64,000 nt of DNA from Kiritimatiellia bacterium (GTDB lineage Bacteria; Verrucomicrobiota; Kiritimatiellia; CAIQIC01; Lenti-01): assembly GCA_017527155.1 (NCBI GenBank), contig JAFXQI010000001.1, forward strand, positions 1-64,000, given 5' to 3'. Below the pieces are notes generated by a model. That model ran no database searches and had not been told where the DNA came from. It saw nothing but the letters and a program-made list of their open reading frames with translations. This document shows, one piece after another, positions 55,883 to 64,000 of this stretch (its first letter is position 1; each line of letters opens with the position of its first letter). A program made the position numbers and the translations under genes.

Positions 55883-58800
55883 ATGAGAAAATGGTTGGGC
55901 ATTGCATTGGCCGGGTTCGCCGCCCTGGCTTGGACGGGTACGGCACGGGCCACGAATTACGCCCTCTGCACGGGGTTGAACAAGTATTCCTCTTCCTACA
56001 TGTCAGGCAACGATTTGACCGGGTGCGTGCCGGACGCCAAGAACGTCTACACGAACATCACCCTCCGCGGCGAGTGGACGTCGTCGAACGCGAAGCTGTT
56101 CACCAATTCCCAGGGCACCTTCGCGGCGGTCTCCAACCAGCTCATGAGTTTCGCGTCGACCGCCGTCAGCGGCGACGTGGTCCTCTACTACCACTCCTCC
56201 CACGGCTACCAGGACAGCGGCAAGAAGACGGGTATCTGCATGTACGACGACGACATGCCGGACTCCTCCTTCGCGAAGATCCTCGCCAACTTCAAGGCGG
56301 GCGTGAAGGTCGTCATCGTGCTCGACACCTGCCACTCCGGCGGCATGTTCAAGAGCCTCCGCCGCGACGGCGCAACGGCGCTGGCCTCGCCCTTCGCGTT
56401 CGCCGAGCGCGTCAACGAGGAACTGGCGGCGATCCGCGCCGACGAGGCCGCGCGCGGCATCCGCACGGCGGCGAAGCTGGCGATTGCCGACTGCGGGTGG
56501 GTGACGGCGGCCGACTACAACCAGTATTCGTGGGACGGCGACGAAGGCGGGGCCTTCACGGAGTGCTTCGTCGGCTCCGTCAAGTCCGGCGCCTGCGACA
56601 AGAGCCCCTACGGCAACGGCGATTCCTATGCCACCTTCATGGAGATGTTCGACTACGCGGCCGCGCAGGACGACACGCACGGCAACGGCAAGCCCGGCAC
56701 CGAAGACTACACGATGCCCCAGTGCACCAACACCACCGTCCTCGCGGCCGTGACGTTCGGCTGGGTCGGCAAGGAAGAGCCTTCCGGCATCCGCTTCGCG
56801 CCCATCCCCGAGCAGTTGGCGACCGTCGGCGCGCCCATCTCCTGCACGCTGGTCGCGTCCAACGTGGACGGCTCCACCGGCGCCATCACGTTCTCCGTCG
56901 CCTCCTCCACGGCCCCCGCCGGCAGCTACTCGCTGAGCGGCGCGGACTTCACGTTCACCGCCCCGGCCGACGGCTCCTACTCCTTCGATTTCCTCGCCAC
57001 CAACAAGACCGCCAAGACGTTCGGCAAGGCTTCGATGAACGTCTCGGCCACCCTCGCCGCCCCCGCGGGGCTCGACAGCACCGGCATCACGGCCACCTCC
57101 TTCACCGCGAACTGGGACGCCACGCCCGGCGCGGCCTCCTACCTCCTCGACGTGTCCAGCTCCGACTTCGGCGCCAAGGCCGCCCCCAAGGCCGACGACG
57201 CGCTTCTCAGCGAAAACTTCGAGGCCTTCTCGGGCACCTCCGCCGACCGCTCCTCCAACTTGGATGAATACTTGGTCGGCACCGGCTGGACCGGCAGCAA
57301 GGTCTTCGAGAACGCCGGCTCCGCCAAGCTCGGCAGCAGCAAGGCCACGGGCTGGATTGCCACCCCCGAACTCGACCTCTCCTCGGGCGGCTCCGTCTCC
57401 TTCCTGCTGAGCCAATACAATACGGACGCCAACACGGTCACCGTCTCCATCCTCTCCGGCGGCGAGGAGACCGAAATCGGCTCCGTCACCCCCGGTTCCG
57501 CCGAAACCGTCGAATTCGCCATCCCCGCGGCCTCCTCGGCCACTTCCGTCAAAATCGCGACGAGCACCAAGCGCGCCATCATCGACGACCTCGTCGTCAC
57601 GTCCGGCGGCGGCGCCGACGTGCTGGCCAACCAGCCGGTCGAAGGCACCAGCTACACGGTCGAAGGCCTCGAAACCTCCACTTATTACTGGCGCGTGCGC
57701 GCGGTGGGCAACGCCAAGGGGCCTTTCTCGGCGACCGAGGAAGTGACGCTCAAGTCCGACCCGTCCGCCCCGCCGAGCATCCGCAAGATCGACGACATCG
57801 AAATCGAGGTCGGCGAAACCGCCACCGCGCAGGTCAAGGTTTCCGCCCCCGACGAGGCGCCCGTGACGTCCCTCTCCATCACTGACGGCGATGCGGCCGC
57901 CACGCTCGAAGACGGCGTGTTCTCCTTCGCCCCCGCCGCTCCCGGCACCTACGACTTCACCATCACGGCCGTCAACGCCAACGGCCCCGCCGAAGTCTCC
58001 TTCGCGGTTGTCGCGACCCTCGCCGAGCCCGAGACGCCCGAACAGCCCACCGTGGTCGCCTCCGACAGCTTCACCGCCGTCTGGGAAGCCGTACCCGGCG
58101 CGGCCAGCTACGAACTCGTCGTCATCGAGGGCCAGGGCGGCTCCTCCGGCGGCGGCGGCAGTGGCGGCGGCTCCGGCGAAACGCTCACCGAAACCTTCGC
58201 CAACGCCTCGTTCTCCTCGGCCGTCGGTCAATACGTCGACCAGACCATCACGGGGTGCGACCTCGGTACCTGGACCGCAACATCCTGCCGCGGCGACAAG
58301 GGCACGCCAGTGTTCCGCGCCGACGGTACCCTCACCTCGCCTTCGATCGCGGGCGGAGTCGCCTCCGTCGAATTCGATTACGACTGGCCCTTCAGCGAAA
58401 GCGGCTCCTGCGACATCGACCTCTACGTCAACGGCACGCAGGTGGACAGCGCGTCGGTCACCGGCGGCACGGCCGGTACGGCGTCCTACGCCTCGTTCTC
58501 CGCGGTGGCCGGCCCGGCCTCCATCGAGTTCCTCAACAAGGGCGCCAGCAACAAGCGCATCCAGGTGACGCAGGTCCGCATCGGCACCGCGGCCAAGTCC
58601 ATCGCCCGCGCGGCCGGCGACGTCGTCTTCTCCAACAACGTCGGCAACGTCACGAGCTACGACGTGACGGGCCTGCGATCCAGCACCGAGTACACCTTCG
58701 CCTTCCGCGCCGTCGCCGAAAACGGCGAAACGACCGACTGGTCCGCGCCCGTGACGGTGAAGACCGACGACGGTCCCTCCGCCCCCGCCTGGTCGGCGAT

Positions 58801-61800
58801 CCCGGCCCAGCACGCCTACGTCGGGGCGACCTTCCAGCTCGACCTCTCCGGCTACCTCTCGGGCAGCCCCACCCCGGCCGTGACCGCCGACATCGGCACC
58901 GTCAGCGGCCTGCACTTCGTCTACGAGCCCGACGCCACCGGCAGCGTGACGGTCACCCTGACCGCCGTCAACGACTCCGGCACCGACACGGTCTCCTTCG
59001 ACCTCGCGGTGGACGAGCCTCCCGTCGGAGGCAACCACTACGCCGTCATCGTCGGCTGCAACAAATACGACACGGAATACATCGACTCCAGCAGCTTCCT
59101 GAACGGCTGCGTGCCCGACGCCAACCACGTCCAGGCGCTCGTCACCTCCCGCGGACAGTGGGATGCGGCCAACGTCGCCAAGCTCACCGACTCCTCCGCC
59201 AAGCACTCCGCCGTCCTTTCCGCCATCGCCTCCGCCGCCTCCAAGGCCGTGCCCGGCGACACCTTCCTCTACTTCCACTCCTCCCACGGCGGCAACTACA
59301 CCTACTCCTTCGTGACGAACACCGCCCTCTACACGGACTGGCCCATCATGGTCTACTCCGTCGATCCCGAAGGCGTCGACAACTGCGTCTGCACCTACGA
59401 CGCCGACTTCACCGCCGCCGAGCTGGCCGCCGCCCTGGCGGACTTCGACCCGGCCGTCAACATCGTCGTCATGATCGACGCCTGCCACTCCGCGGGCATG
59501 TTCCAGTACGACGACGGCACGCCAGTCAGCCAGCGCGCCGTCCGCCGCAACGCCGCCGGCAAGGCCATGCGCCCCGCCGACCCCGGCCTCTTCGCCGAAG
59601 CCGTCGGCGCCCAGATCGGCGCCATCCGCCGCGCCCGGGGCATCCGCGCCGCGGCCAACGTCGCCTTCGTCACCGCGGCCAACTTCGACGAGTATTCCTT
59701 CGACGCCCAGGGCGGCGACGGCGGCGAGTTCACCACCGCCTTCATCGAAGGCGTCACCAACGGCCTCTGCGACGGCGCCGACTTCGGCGACCAGGACGGC
59801 TGGGCCACCTTCTACGAAGGCTGGAACTACGCCAAGGACATCGCCACCGGCCTGCCCGAGGGCACGGAGGTCGACTACGACGGCCACGCGGTCGACGCCA
59901 ACGGCTACGCCCTCTACGACAATTCCTACTACGCGCAGGAGTACGGCGAGCCGGAGTACTACTACGACTACTACTTCACCCACCCGCAGATCGACAACGA
60001 GTCCCTCCTCCGCGTCGTCCGCGTCGGCTACGCCGGCACCCCGACCCTCGACGCCCCCGTTGCCGCCGAGGCCGCCGACGTGACCGCGTCCGGCTTCACC
60101 GCCTCCTGGTCCGCCGTCGCCGACGCCACCGGCTACCGCGTCCAGGTCGCCACCGACCCCTCCTTCTCCACCGGCGGCGCCGCCGACACCCTGACCGTCG
60201 ACGACCTCGCGGCCACGGGGACCAGCTACACCGACTTCTCCGGCATCTCCAAGGACTCCGGGGCTGTCTACGCCGGCAGGTCCGCCAAGAGCTCCTCGGG
60301 CGCCATCCAGCTCAATGCCACCACGACCACCGGGGCCGGCATCTGGACCACCGCGTCGGGCGGGAACGCCTCCCGCGTCGCCGTCGAATGGAACGACGGC
60401 ACCACCACCTCCAAGCCCCGCAGCCTCCAGATCTACGGCTCCGACACCGCCCTCGACTCCTACTCCGCCGTGAAGGCCGCCACCCTCCTCGGCAGCATCG
60501 TCTACGGGACGGCCAGCGACCTCGCCATCGAGGGCACCTACGCCTACGTCGGCATCCTCGCCAACGGCGGCGCCCTCTACCTCGACTCCGTCACCGTCGA
60601 ATGGGGCACCGCCGGCAGCGGCTCCTCCATCGTCCTCGATGACAACGTCGGCAACGTCACCGCCTGTGACGTCTCCGGACTCGAACCCGAGACCGCCTAC
60701 TGGTACCGCGTCCAGGCCCTCGGCGACCCCGTCGATTCCGACTTCTCCAACGTCATCGGCCTGACCACCGACGCCAGCGCCCCCTACGCCCCCGTTTGGG
60801 AAGCGATTCCGCCGCAGACGGCGGCCGCCGGGGCGGCCTTGGTGGTTGACCTGAAGCCGTACGTGACCGGTTCGCCGAAGCCGGCCATCACGGCCGACGC
60901 CGGAACGGTCGAAAACGGCGTCCTGACCGTTTCCTTCGCGGCCGCGGGCGACTACACCGTCAACCTCACCGCCGAGAACAGCGAAGGCTCCGACACGGCC
61001 ACGCTGGCCGTCTCCGTCACCGACGCCCCGGTCACGGTTCCCGTCCTGACGCTCTCCAACGCGACCGACTCCACCTTCGACGCCGACTGGACCGCCTGCA
61101 CCGGTGCCAGCGAATACCAGTTCCAGGTCGCCACGGACGACCAGTTCACCCCCGGCGGCGGTGGCGAAGGCGGCGGTGCCTTCAAGCTCGTCACCTCCGC
61201 CGAAGGGCTCATCGCGGGCGAATACGTCATCCTGGCCGAAACCGCCGACACCGCGATGAACAACACCTGCTCGGGCGCTTCCGCCGGCTACCTCGCCTGC
61301 ACGGATGTCACCGTCGAGGATTCCACCGTCACCACCGACGACGCCTCCATCATCTGGACGCTCGCGGGCGACGCTTCCTCCTGCACGCTCCACAACGGCG
61401 CCGCCGGCAAGTACGCCAACCCAGCCGCCAGCAAATCCGTCGGCTGGTCCGAAACCGCCTCCGGGTCCTGGACCCTCACGGTGAGCGACGGCATCGTCAC
61501 CGCCGCGAACGCCGCCGACACCACGTGGATGCTCCAGTACAACAGCAACTCCCCGCGCTTCATGTGCTACTCCTCCAACCAGAAGAAACTCCGCTTCTTC
61601 CGCCGCGACGCCTCCCGTTCCCCCGCGAAAGACGGCGGCTCCCTGCTGCTCGACACCACGACCAACGGCCTCGCCCTCACCGTCACCGGCCTCGAACCCG
61701 AGACCACCTACTACGCCCGCGTCCGCATGGCCGGCGGCGAATGGTCCGCCGTCGGGAGCATCGCGACCACGGGCGAAGGCCCCGTGGGCCCCGCCAAGTA

Positions 61801-64000
61801 CGCCCTGTGCGTCGGCGTCAACGAGTACGACTTCAAGGCCTATGAGGCCATGGGCTACGAGCTCACGCCCCTCCGGGGCACCGTCAACGACGCCACCACC
61901 ATGCGCGACAACCTCGTCGCCCGCGGCGGCTGGGCCCAGGCCAATGCCACCCTCCTGACCGACGAGGCCGCAACCAAGGACGCCGTCCGTTCCGCCATGG
62001 CCGGCTTCGCGACCCGCGCCAAGACCGGCGACACCTTCGTCTACCAGCACTCCTCCCACGGCCTCGGCCCCGAGAGCGAGGACGACACCGACGCCGACAT
62101 CGCCCTCGGCCTCTACGACAACCTCTACAGCGCCGAGGACTTCGCCGAAGACCTCGCCGCCTTCCCCGCCGGCGCCAAGGTCGTCGTCCTCATCGACGCC
62201 TGCCACTCCGCTGGCATGTTCAAGCACGGCTCCCGGACCGCCACCCGGTCCGCCGCCTTCGACATCGCCGCCCGCGTCAGCGCCATCATGGACGCCCGCC
62301 GCGCCGCCCGCCGCGCCCGCGGCGAAGACGTCTCCCGCAGCCTCTCCTCCGAGGAAATCGGCTGGGTCACCGCCGCCGACATCTACGAATCCTCCCGGGA
62401 CGGCGGCTACTACGACACCGAGGAGTGGATGGAGGACGACGACGCCGAAGGCGAAGTCACCGGCGCCTACTTCCTCGCCTCCTTCACCTGGGGCTGGTGG
62501 ACCGGCAAGGCCGACGTCTCCGGCACCGGCGACGGCGACGGCTGGTTCGACGCCTACGAAGGCTGGAGCTACTCCCTGCCCGTCTGCGAAGAAGGCGGCC
62601 ACCATCCGCAGTTCCTCCACGAAGACGTCCTCCGCTCCGTCGAACTCGGCTGGATCGGCGACGCCGCCCCCTCCGCGGCCATCGTCTTCGACCCCGTGCC
62701 CGGCGCCACCGTCGGCATCGGCGAAGAAGCCCTCCTCGAAGGCATCGCCGCCCGCAACGCCGACGGCACCTCCGACGGCATCGTCCTGAGCGTCCTCGCC
62801 GCCCCCGAAGGCGCCGAGTACACCTTCGAAAACGGCACCCTCGCCTTCACGCCCGACGAAGACGGCCTCTTCCTCTTCACCATCCAGGCCGCCAACGCCG
62901 ACGCCGGCACCAGCGCCACCAAGCTCCTCGGCGTCACCGCCGTCCTCCCCGCCCCCGTGGCGCTGGACGCGACCGACCTCGCCGACACCTCCTTCACCGC
63001 CAACTGGCAGGCCGTCGACGCCCCGCTCTTCGCCTACCAGCTGCAAGTCTCCACCGATCCCGCCTTCCCGGCCCCCGAGCCCGAGATGGTGCTCGACGAA
63101 GGCTTCGACGGCGTCACCAACAAGGCGAGCCTGGAGGACAAGGCCTGGACCTTCACCGGCACCTTCGGCACCTACACCTCCTCCGCCTACTGCGGCGAGG
63201 ACGCCCCCTCCATCAAGTTCAGCTCCGGAACCAGCGTCCTCACCAGCCCGAACTTCAGGCTCTCCGGCGAAGCCGCCATCCGCTTCTGGACCCGCGGCAA
63301 CGGCAGCAACGTCACGTCCACCCTCAAGGTCGAACTGCTCGTCGACGGCGAATGGACCGAACTCGACACCTTCGTGCCCTCCCCCGACGGCGAACAGAAG
63401 GAATACGACGCGATTGACGTCGCCGCCAAGCAGCTCCGCTTCACCTGCACCAAGAACGTCGGCAACGTCGCCCTCGACGACGTGCAGCTCCTGTGCCTGC
63501 CCGCCAGCACGGCGATGGCGCTCGACACCGACGAAATCGACCCCGCCGCCACCAGCTTCCCCGTCGAAGACCTCGTCCCCGGCACCACCTACTACTACCG
63601 CCTCCGCGCCATCGCCAACACCCGGAGCGAATGGTCCGAGACCATCGAGGTCACCACCACCGGCGAAGCCCCGCTCCCCGTCCCGGAAGTGGGCCTCTAC
63701 GCCCCGCTGACCGACGCCGACACCTCCATCGGCGCGATCATGCTCGGTGCCGACGGCCTGCAAGTCCGCGTCCAGGTCGCCACCGACGAGACGTTCGCCG
63801 ATCCGGTCCACGACGAAACCACCACCGCCAGCTTCCTCCTCGTGACCGGCCTCGCCCCCGAGACGACCTACTACGTCCGCGCCTGCGTCATCGACGGCGA
63901 CCGTGCCGGCGACTGGTCCGACATCCAGACCATCACGACGGCTGCCGCCGGGCCCGGCCCGCAGCCCTCTGCCGCCGCCATCACGGACATGACCATCGCC
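55883..64000 (+). CDS. Giant secreted protein with three caspase-like (C14) domains, 3' end outside the window
   Basis: The frame is open for 2706 codons to the edge. A signal peptide (1-23, ending TARA) is followed by C14 domain 1 (about 24-293) with YYHSSHGY (His107) and VLDTCHSGGMF (Cys150). C14 domain 2 (about 1052-1390) has YFHSSHGG (His1135) and MIDACHSAGMF (Cys1201). C14 domain 3 (about 1972-2260) has YQHSSHGLG (His2059) and LIDACHSAGMF (Cys2107). All three His-Cys dyads look intact. Between them are Ig-like modules (SIPAQHAYVG-type), FN3-like modules (TSFTANWDATPGAASYLL; SGFTASWSAVADATGY) and inserted jelly-roll-like segments (LLSENFEAFSG...IDDLVVTS). A GAGAGGAAG ribosome binding site is 7 nt from the ATG. 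C14 proteases of this type usually cut after Lys/Arg or Asp; specificity is not predictable. The C-terminus, and any anchor, is not visible. Confidence 0.88.
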   Translation, partial: MRKWLGIALAGFAALAWTGTARATNYALCTGLNKYSSSYMSGNDLTGCVPDAKNVYTNITLRGEWTSSNAKLFTNSQGTFAAVSNQLMSFASTAVSGDVVLYYHSSHGYQDSGKKTGICMYDDDMPDSSFAKILANFKAGVKVVIVLDTCHSGGMFKSLRRDGATALASPFAFAERVNEELAAIRADEAARGIRTAAKLAIADCGWVTAADYNQYSWDGDEGGAFTECFVGSVKSGACDKSPYGNGDSYATFMEMFDYAAAQDDTHGNGKPGTEDYTMPQCTNTTVLAAVTFGWVGKEEPSGIRFAPIPEQLATVGAPISCTLVASNVDGSTGAITFSVASSTAPAGSYSLSGADFTFTAPADGSYSFDFLATNKTAKTFGKASMNVSATLAAPAGLDSTGITATSFTANWDATPGAASYLLDVSSSDFGAKAAPKADDALLSENFEAFSGTSADRSSNLDEYLVGTGWTGSKVFENAGSAKLGSSKATGWIATPELDLSSGGSVSFLLSQYNTDANTVTVSILSGGEETEIGSVTPGSAETVEFAIPAASSATSVKIATSTKRAIIDDLVVTSGGGADVLANQPVEGTSYTVEGLETSTYYWRVRAVGNAKGPFSATEEVTLKSDPSAPPSIRKIDDIEIEVGETATAQVKVSAPDEAPVTSLSITDGDAAATLEDGVFSFAPAAPGTYDFTITAVNANGPAEVSFAVVATLAEPETPEQPTVVASDSFTAVWEAVPGAASYELVVIEGQGGSSGGGGSGGGSGETLTETFANASFSSAVGQYVDQTITGCDLGTWTATSCRGDKGTPVFRADGTLTSPSIAGGVASVEFDYDWPFSESGSCDIDLYVNGTQVDSASVTGGTAGTASYASFSAVAGPASIEFLNKGASNKRIQVTQVRIGTAAKSIARAAGDVVFSNNVGNVTSYDVTGLRSSTEYTFAFRAVAENGETTDWSAPVTVKTDDGPSAPAWSAIPAQHAYVGATFQLDLSGYLSGSPTPAVTADIGTVSGLHFVYEPDATGSVTVTLTAVNDSGTDTVSFDLAVDEPPVGGNHYAVIVGCNKYDTEYIDSSSFLNGCVPDANHVQALVTSRGQWDAANVAKLTDSSAKHSAVLSAIASAASKAVPGDTFLYFHSSHGGNYTYSFVTNTALYTDWPIMVYSVDPEGVDNCVCTYDADFTAAELAAALADFDPAVNIVVMIDACHSAGMFQYDDGTPVSQRAVRRNAAGKAMRPADPGLFAEAVGAQIGAIRRARGIRAAANVAFVTAANFDEYSFDAQGGDGGEFTTAFIEGVTNGLCDGADFGDQDGWATFYEGWNYAKDIATGLPEGTEVDYDGHAVDANGYALYDNSYYAQEYGEPEYYYDYYFTHPQIDNESLLRVVRVGYAGTPTLDAPVAAEAADVTASGFTASWSAVADATGYRVQVATDPSFSTGGAADTLTVDDLAATGTSYTDFSGISKDSGAVYAGRSAKSSSGAIQLNATTTTGAGIWTTASGGNASRVAVEWNDGTTTSKPRSLQIYGSDTALDSYSAVKAATLLGSIVYGTASDLAIEGTYAYVGILANGGALYLDSVTVEWGTAGSGSSIVLDDNVGNVTACDVSGLEPETAYWYRVQALGDPVDSDFSNVIGLTTDASAPYAPVWEAIPPQTAAAGAALVVDLKPYVTGSPKPAITADAGTVENGVLTVSFAAAGDYTVNLTAENSEGSDTATLAVSVTDAPVTVPVLTLSNATDSTFDADWTACTGASEYQFQVATDDQFTPGGGGEGGGAFKLVTSAEGLIAGEYVILAETADTAMNNTCSGASAGYLACTDVTVEDSTVTTDDASIIWTLAGDASSCTLHNGAAGKYANPAASKSVGWSETASGSWTLTVSDGIVTAANAADTTWMLQYNSNSPRFMCYSSNQKKLRFFRRDASRSPAKDGGSLLLDTTTNGLALTVTGLEPETTYYARVRMAGGEWSAVGSIATTGEGPVGPAKYALCVGVNEYDFKAYEAMGYELTPLRGTVNDATTMRDNLVARGGWAQANATLLTDEAATKDAVRSAMAGFATRAKTGDTFVYQHSSHGLGPESEDDTDADIALGLYDNLYSAEDFAEDLAAFPAGAKVVVLIDACHSAGMFKHGSRTATRSAAFDIAARVSAIMDARRAARRARGEDVSRSLSSEEIGWVTAADIYESSRDGGYYDTEEWMEDDDAEGEVTGAYFLASFTWGWWTGKADVSGTGDGDGWFDAYEGWSYSLPVCEEGGHHPQFLHEDVLRSVELGWIGDAAPSAAIVFDPVPGATVGIGEEALLEGIAARNADGTSDGIVLSVLAAPEGAEYTFENGTLAFTPDEDGLFLFTIQAANADAGTSATKLLGVTAVLPAPVALDATDLADTSFTANWQAVDAPLFAYQLQVSTDPAFPAPEPEMVLDEGFDGVTNKASLEDKAWTFTGTFGTYTSSAYCGEDAPSIKFSSGTSVLTSPNFRLSGEAAIRFWTRGNGSNVTSTLKVELLVDGEWTELDTFVPSPDGEQKEYDAIDVAAKQLRFTCTKNVGNVALDDVQLLCLPASTAMALDTDEIDPAATSFPVEDLVPGTTYYYRLRAIANTRSEWSETIEVTTTGEAPLPVPEVGLYAPLTDADTSIGAIMLGADGLQVRVQVATDETFADPVHDETTTASFLLVTGLAPETTYYVRACVIDGDRAGDWSDIQTITTAAAGPGPQPSAAAITDMTIA

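Noticed and set aside
56003-63811. A 2602-codon open frame on the minus strand opposite the caspase gene
   Set aside because: It is Gly/Val/Asp/Glu-rich with no domain or signal sequence and mirrors the plus-strand codon bias. The plus-strand frame has a ribosome binding site, signal peptide and conserved catalytic motifs.

Overview
The window looks like chromosomal DNA of a high-GC bacterium of the PVC group, most likely a Kiritimatiellota/Verrucomicrobiota-type gut lineage. The assignment is an inference. It rests on GC-rich third codon positions, a secreted protein ending in a D-T-D-G-D-G module, a giant secreted caspase-family protein, a topoisomerase VI A subunit in a bacterium, and several families of dispersed intergenic palindromes. 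No rRNA, tRNA, CRISPR array or transposase was recognised.

Layout. 1-900 holds a decayed permease/receiver remnant next to short repeats. 914-6691 (minus) holds an AAA/DUF4143 ATPase, a NERD/zinc-finger protein, a ParC/GyrA-type topoisomerase subunit and a class IV aminotransferase. 6997-24378 is a surface-polysaccharide region. Its core is a minus-strand, mostly overlapping gene set read right to left: Wzz-like chain-length protein with a dead kinase domain, Wza-type lipoprotein, O-antigen ligase/polymerase, acyltransferase, GT-B and GT25 glycosyltransferases, Wzx flippase, GT2 and a Stealth phosphotransferase. A second Stealth gene, a plus-strand GT2 and a membrane sulfatase-fold enzyme lie to its left; mnmA and a GT4 gene lie upstream.

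24642-36989 (plus) carries housekeeping and accessory genes: HAD phosphatase, pyruvate kinase, a DUF6941-like protein, hypC, an EF-G-like GTPase, yebC, a thioredoxin-fold exported protein, an ABC-2 exporter, a TrkH potassium channel and an orphan topoisomerase VI A. 37144-55387 carries argJ, a secreted metallophosphoesterase, a nitroreductase, a DnaQ-type exonuclease, a MacB-like ABC system, an inactive M48 homologue, parB, an SH3 protein, hisBHA, a CPBP protease and a GT2. From 55883 to the right edge runs one open reading frame of at least 2706 codons encoding a secreted protein with three complete caspase-like (C14) domains separated by Ig-like, FN3-like and jelly-roll-like modules.

Three things stand out. 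First is the tri-caspase protein. Second is a family of phased arrays of the 19-bp palindrome TTTTCCA-A(T/C)C-ATTGGAAAA at three loci, with fixed linker lengths of 3 or 11-12 nt. Third is a recurrent promoter geometry (TTGnnn, 16-17 bp, TAnnnT) whose -10 box in many cases ends only 7-8 nt before the ATG, which predicts leaderless or nearly leaderless mRNAs. GGTAGGGCGAGC-type inverted repeats sit at the junctions of convergent genes and probably end transcription from both sides.
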